55,647 bases of DNA from a bacterium. GTDB taxonomy: Bacteria > Bacillota > Clostridia > Lachnospirales > Lachnospiraceae. Every line of letters begins with the position of its first letter. The first letter of the stretch is position 1. Positions 53,213 through 55,647 of the stretch are shown here, in pieces. The position numbers and the translations under genes were made by a program. The notes beneath the pieces were generated by a model, which was not told the DNA's origin, searched no databases, and was given only the letters and a program-made list of their open reading frames with translations. The stretch is from positions 1 through 55,647 of the forward strand of contig JAUNGE010000018.1 in assembly GCA_030524675.1 (NCBI GenBank). The letters are read 5' to 3'.

Positions 53213-53515
53213 CTATTCTTCCTGTAAATTCTCATATTCCTCTGCCCGCTGAATCCCAGCTAGATCACCGCCGGTATATTCTGCAATCATCTGCGCTACT
53301 TTCTCGGTATTTCCTGTATACGAAAAATACGCAATCAGAACACTTCCATCATTTTCGTCTGTCTCTGCTGTTTCCTGCTCTTCTGTGGGTTCCTCACTCA
53401 CCTCGTCAGTAGGTTCTTCTATTTGCAACGACTCCGCTATGGTTTCGGTTTCGTCAGCCCCGAGTAAATCTCTGGTGTAAAGGGTGTTGTCAACTACCCT
53501 ATGATGTAACGCCAC
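53213..53515 (-). pseudogene. Flavodoxin lipoprotein fragment
   Basis: Reads an acidic tether (TDEVSEEPTEEQETAETDEND) and the flavodoxin start VLIAYFSYTGNTEKVAQMIAEYTGGDL, then stops at EYENLQEE. The signal peptide is missing because an IS-like insert begins at about 53489, and about two thirds of the flavodoxin domain is lost at the 3' end. Position relative to the second dehydrogenase mirrors the intact flavodoxin after the first. Confidence 0.8.
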
Positions 53516-53617
53516 TTTAGACAGTAATACCTATCGGGATTAAAAGTCGCGGGCATAGCCGTTTGCACGATGGGGCAGTTACAAGCCCATGATTTTTAGG
53601 TCGTGGATAGTTGACAG
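53489..53617 (+). mobile_element. Miniature IS605-like element with paired ends
   Basis: GTGTTGTCAACTA at its left and TAGTTGACAGCAC at its right are near-perfect inverted copies. Inside the right end are AAGCCCATGATTTTTAGG and TCGTGGATAGTTGAC, like a tnpB-element right end. About 130 bases long and with no coding capacity. It interrupts the flavodoxin fragment just after the dehydrogenase stop. Confidence 0.55.
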
Positions 53618-53624
53618 CACACCC

Positions 53625-54770
53625 TTACATACATTCCATCAGGATCTCATAGATTTCCTCACGATCAAGCTCGCGTGGGCCACATTTAATCACATTGCAG
53701 GTATCCGCCACCTGACGCAGCACCTCCGGTGTAATTTCAACCGTGGATTTTAACTGATTCATTTTGGTAGGAAGCCCGCACTCTTTGATAAAGCTTTCCA
53801 GCGCATCCACACCAGCCTCTGCAGTATCTACATTGAAAACGACTTTTGCCAACCGGGTGAATTTCTCCGGCGCGTCTTTCACGATGTGGCGGTAATAGGC
53901 GGGATGGATTACCGCAAGCCCCTGCCCGTGGTTACAATCTGTATAGGCGCCCAACTGATGCTCGATCTGGTGCGCCTGAAAATCAGTCAGGCGGCCGCAT
54001 TTCAAAATCCCGTTTTCCGCCATAGCAGAATCCCACATCAGGTTGCTTCTGGCCTGCATATCATGGATGTTGTTCAGCAAACGCCGCATATTGACTACCG
54101 TGTTGCGCATGATTGCTAACGCCACATCATCCGACACATTATCTTCATCGGAGTTTCCGAGGTAAGTTTCCATCGCATGACTCAGGGTATCAAAAGCTCC
54201 AGAAAGTACCTGCATGGGCGGTACTGACATGGTGTAGGCCGGATCAAGAACGGCAAAGGAAGCTGCGGTTCCAAACACCGGCCCTTTCCACTTTTTCTCC
54301 TCATAAGTGATCACCGCGCCAGCGTTCATCTCGGCACCAGTGCCAGAAGCCGTCACGACCGCACCCATCGGAATCCCTGCCGTAGGGAATTTTCCCTTGC
54401 CGTACTCCATGTTCCAAATATCTTCCTCCAGCATAGCCTGTGCGGAAACCACCTTGCAACAGTCAATAACACTACCGCCTCCTACCGCCAGAATGAAATC
54501 CACATGATGCTCACGGGCCAGCGCCGCGCCTTCCTGCACCTTGGTATAGGTGGGGTTCGACATAATGCCGGAGAAATCCACCACTTTTTTATCTGCCTGA
54601 GAAAGCATTGCTTTCATTTCATCGTAAACACCGTTCTTTTTTACGGAACCGCTGCCATAAGCCAACATCACATTTTCGCCTACCTTGCCGAGCTCTGCGG
54701 CAAAAGCCTGTGCGACGCTCCCTTCACCAAAATAAACCTTTGTGGGATAAGAAAATGTAAATTTATTCAT
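53625..54770 (-). CDS. Iron-dependent alcohol dehydrogenase (second paralogue)
   Basis: 381 residues from ATG 54770 with AGGAGG upstream; an earlier in-frame ATG is unlikely. GGGSVIDCCKVV, DFQAHQIEHQLGAYTDCNHG and LAVIHPAYYRH give the cofactor and metal sites. It shares the fold and many stretches with the dehydrogenase at 51727-52896. Directly controlled by a MerR-type promoter (54833-54863), so it is probably induced by aldehyde or electrophile stress. Confidence 0.93.
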   Translation of the reverse strand: MNKFTFSYPTKVYFGEGSVAQAFAAELGKVGENVMLAYGSGSVKKNGVYDEMKAMLSQADKKVVDFSGIMSNPTYTKVQEGAALAREHHVDFILAVGGGSVIDCCKVVSAQAMLEEDIWNMEYGKGKFPTAGIPMGAVVTASGTGAEMNAGAVITYEEKKWKGPVFGTAASFAVLDPAYTMSVPPMQVLSGAFDTLSHAMETYLGNSDEDNVSDDVALAIMRNTVVNMRRLLNNIHDMQARSNLMWDSAMAENGILKCGRLTDFQAHQIEHQLGAYTDCNHGQGLAVIHPAYYRHIVKDAPEKFTRLAKVVFNVDTAEAGVDALESFIKECGLPTKMNQLKSTVEITPEVLRQVADTCNVIKCGPRELDREEIYEILMECM

Positions 54771-54832
54771 GTTAATGCCCTCCTGTAATCTCAAAGATAC
54801 AATGTGTTTGTTTGAACCGCTTGTTGTAACCG

Positions 54833-54863
54833 ATTATATTTTACGGTTGTTACTATCGGTCAA
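54833..54863 (-). promoter_or_regulatory. MerR-type promoter of the second alcohol dehydrogenase
   Basis: Minus-strand TTGACC (54863-54858), 19 bases, TATAAT (54838-54833), with the dyad CGGTTGT-T-ACTATCG in the spacer, about 63 bases before the ATG. Confidence 0.8.
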
Positions 54864-54941
54864 TAGTTTTTTGAAAAAAATTATGTGGATTTTTTATGTT
54901 GATCACTTTTCGCTATCGTCAATTTCTTCCAAAGAAACTGT

Positions 54942-55260
54942 ACTCTGAAAGGCGTTATGTTTCATGACAGATGTAAAACTCCTATTGAAGAAATACAGGC
55001 TGCTGTTGATGGTGCTATCTCTACGGAACAAGCTGTGAAACTTAGACGATGTCTTCATCACATCGAAGAATTAGAAATGCATCAAACAGAAATAGAACGG
55101 GAAATCTTTCGTCTCAGTGATAAATACGAATAAGTCCTTACCCTTATTCGAACCGTCCCAGGATTCGATAAGAACCCAATCACTGAGATTCAGGTGCTCT
55201 CTGAAATCGAAGCCGATATGTCTGTTTTCCCCACAGCTAAAAAACTCGTTTCATCTATAT
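54942..55260 (+). pseudogene. IS110-family transposase fragment
   Basis: One frame reads KTPIEEIQAAVDGAISTEQA, then HHIEELEMHQTEIEREIFRL, an in-frame TAA (55131-55133), then LIRTVPGFDKNPITEIQVLS and ADMSVFPTAKKLVS. These are the C-terminal (transposase_20) blocks of IS110/IS116/IS902 transposases. The N-terminal RuvC-like domain and the end after LVS are missing. From 55261 to 55480 I see nothing but A+T-rich sequence. Confidence 0.8.
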
Positions 55261-55480
55261 TTACTTTCTTAAAACCACCCTTGGGATGGTTTCTTTGTTG
55301 TGCCCTTTGGTTTTTGGATAACCTCTACTTCTTTGTTTCAAACTTTACTATTATGCCAAAGATATGCCCTAAAAGTAATATTCTTCACTTAATTTCGTTT
55401 AAGGCATAGTAAGGTATGTGTAAGTTACCGTGAAAATTTTGTGTTTTTTTATGCTGTCTGACAGAGTTTCAAAAATAAAG

Positions 55481-55515
55481 AAAACCCTTGAAAATCCAAT
55501 ATTTTCAAGGGTTTT
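55481..55515. terminator. Bidirectional terminator
   Basis: Perfect 15-base arms AAAACCCTTGAAAAT and ATTTTCAAGGGTTTT around CCAAT. With A residues before and T after, it can stop the gene at the right edge (minus strand). Confidence 0.85.
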
Positions 55516-55549
55516 ACTAATTTCTGTAATTTCTGTATGAAACGATAAA

Positions 55550-55647
55550 TTATCGCTTGCTGAACTGCGGAGCGCGACGAGCTGCTTTGAGACCGTACTG
55601 CGCGAGTTTTTGAGCTGTTTTCCCTTGATACTCCGGGCTTTTCCGGC
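55550..55647 (-). CDS. C-terminal end of an unidentified gene, partial
   Basis: Thirty-one codons open from the right edge to TAA at 55550-55552, ending YGLKAARRAPQFSKR, a very basic tail. The terminator at 55481-55515 follows at a natural distance, so it is probably a real gene end. The protein cannot be identified from this piece. Confidence 0.45.
   Translation of the reverse strand, partial: RKSPEYQGKTAQKLAQYGLKAARRAPQFSKR

Overview
The window looks like a chromosomal segment of an anaerobic gut Clostridia bacterium, most likely a Lachnospiraceae member. The reasons are strong GGAGG ribosome sites, moderate G+C, a sporulation-type YtaF protein, a carboxyspermidine polyamine pathway, DUF4405 and lipoprotein-flavodoxin redox genes, and ISLre2, IS110 and IS200/IS605 debris. 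I saw no rRNA or tRNA gene and no CRISPR array.

Layout. 1-750: the left end and first codons of a tnpB element (minus strand), inserted into the 3' part of a methyltransferase gene that also carries a frameshift. 749-3400: a small membrane protein, a DUF4145-like/SH3 membrane protein and a D-2-hydroxyacid dehydrogenase. 3454-6064 (minus): a beta-propeller lactonase-like protein, aroC and rpiB. 6161-10704 (plus): a polyamine uptake operon made of a HTH-cupin regulator, potA, potB and a fused potC-potD. 10948-18547 (minus): ytaF, a uracil permease, a heparinase II/III-family lyase, and a MoxR/DUF58/DUF4129 set. 18550-20570: a graveyard of mobile elements, with two opposed ISLre2 fragments forming a 365-bp inverted repeat around a tnpB left end. 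20664-27151 (plus): a polyamine biosynthesis operon speD-speA-speE-speB-CASDH-nspC. 27326-29631: a small HD hydrolase, a 79-aa protein and uppP.

29887-41765 (minus) is the most interesting part. It is a tight eight-gene operon with a short Hsp70, a GrpE-like protein, a degenerate Hsp70-like protein, two long coiled-coil proteins, a small radical SAM activase-like protein, a 1242-residue protein with three CbbX/SpoVK-like AAA+ modules (plus what looks like a fourth, degenerate one), and a zinc-ribbon/RCC1-repeat protein. I know no described system with this composition. It looks like a dedicated chaperone/remodelling machine with its own nucleotide-exchange factor and a radical-chemistry step; its target is not evident.

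41976-44543 (minus) is an amino-acid ABC transporter operon with a consensus promoter and a leader dyad. 44800-54770 (minus) is a redox/aldehyde-detoxification island: a DUF4405 membrane protein, two lipoprotein flavodoxins and a broken third, a carboxymuconolactone-decarboxylase-like protein, an iron-sulfur flavoprotein, a RibD/DHFR-like reductase, an aldo/keto reductase, a flavin reductase and two paralogous iron-type alcohol dehydrogenases. Four genes here carry promoters with a 19-bp spacer, the hallmark of MerR-family control; three share a roughly 100-bp conserved block. This suggests one regulon, with the regulator encoded elsewhere. 52930-55260 holds IS200/IS605-type end remnants without tnpB and an IS110 transposase fragment. 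The window ends inside an unidentified gene on the minus strand.
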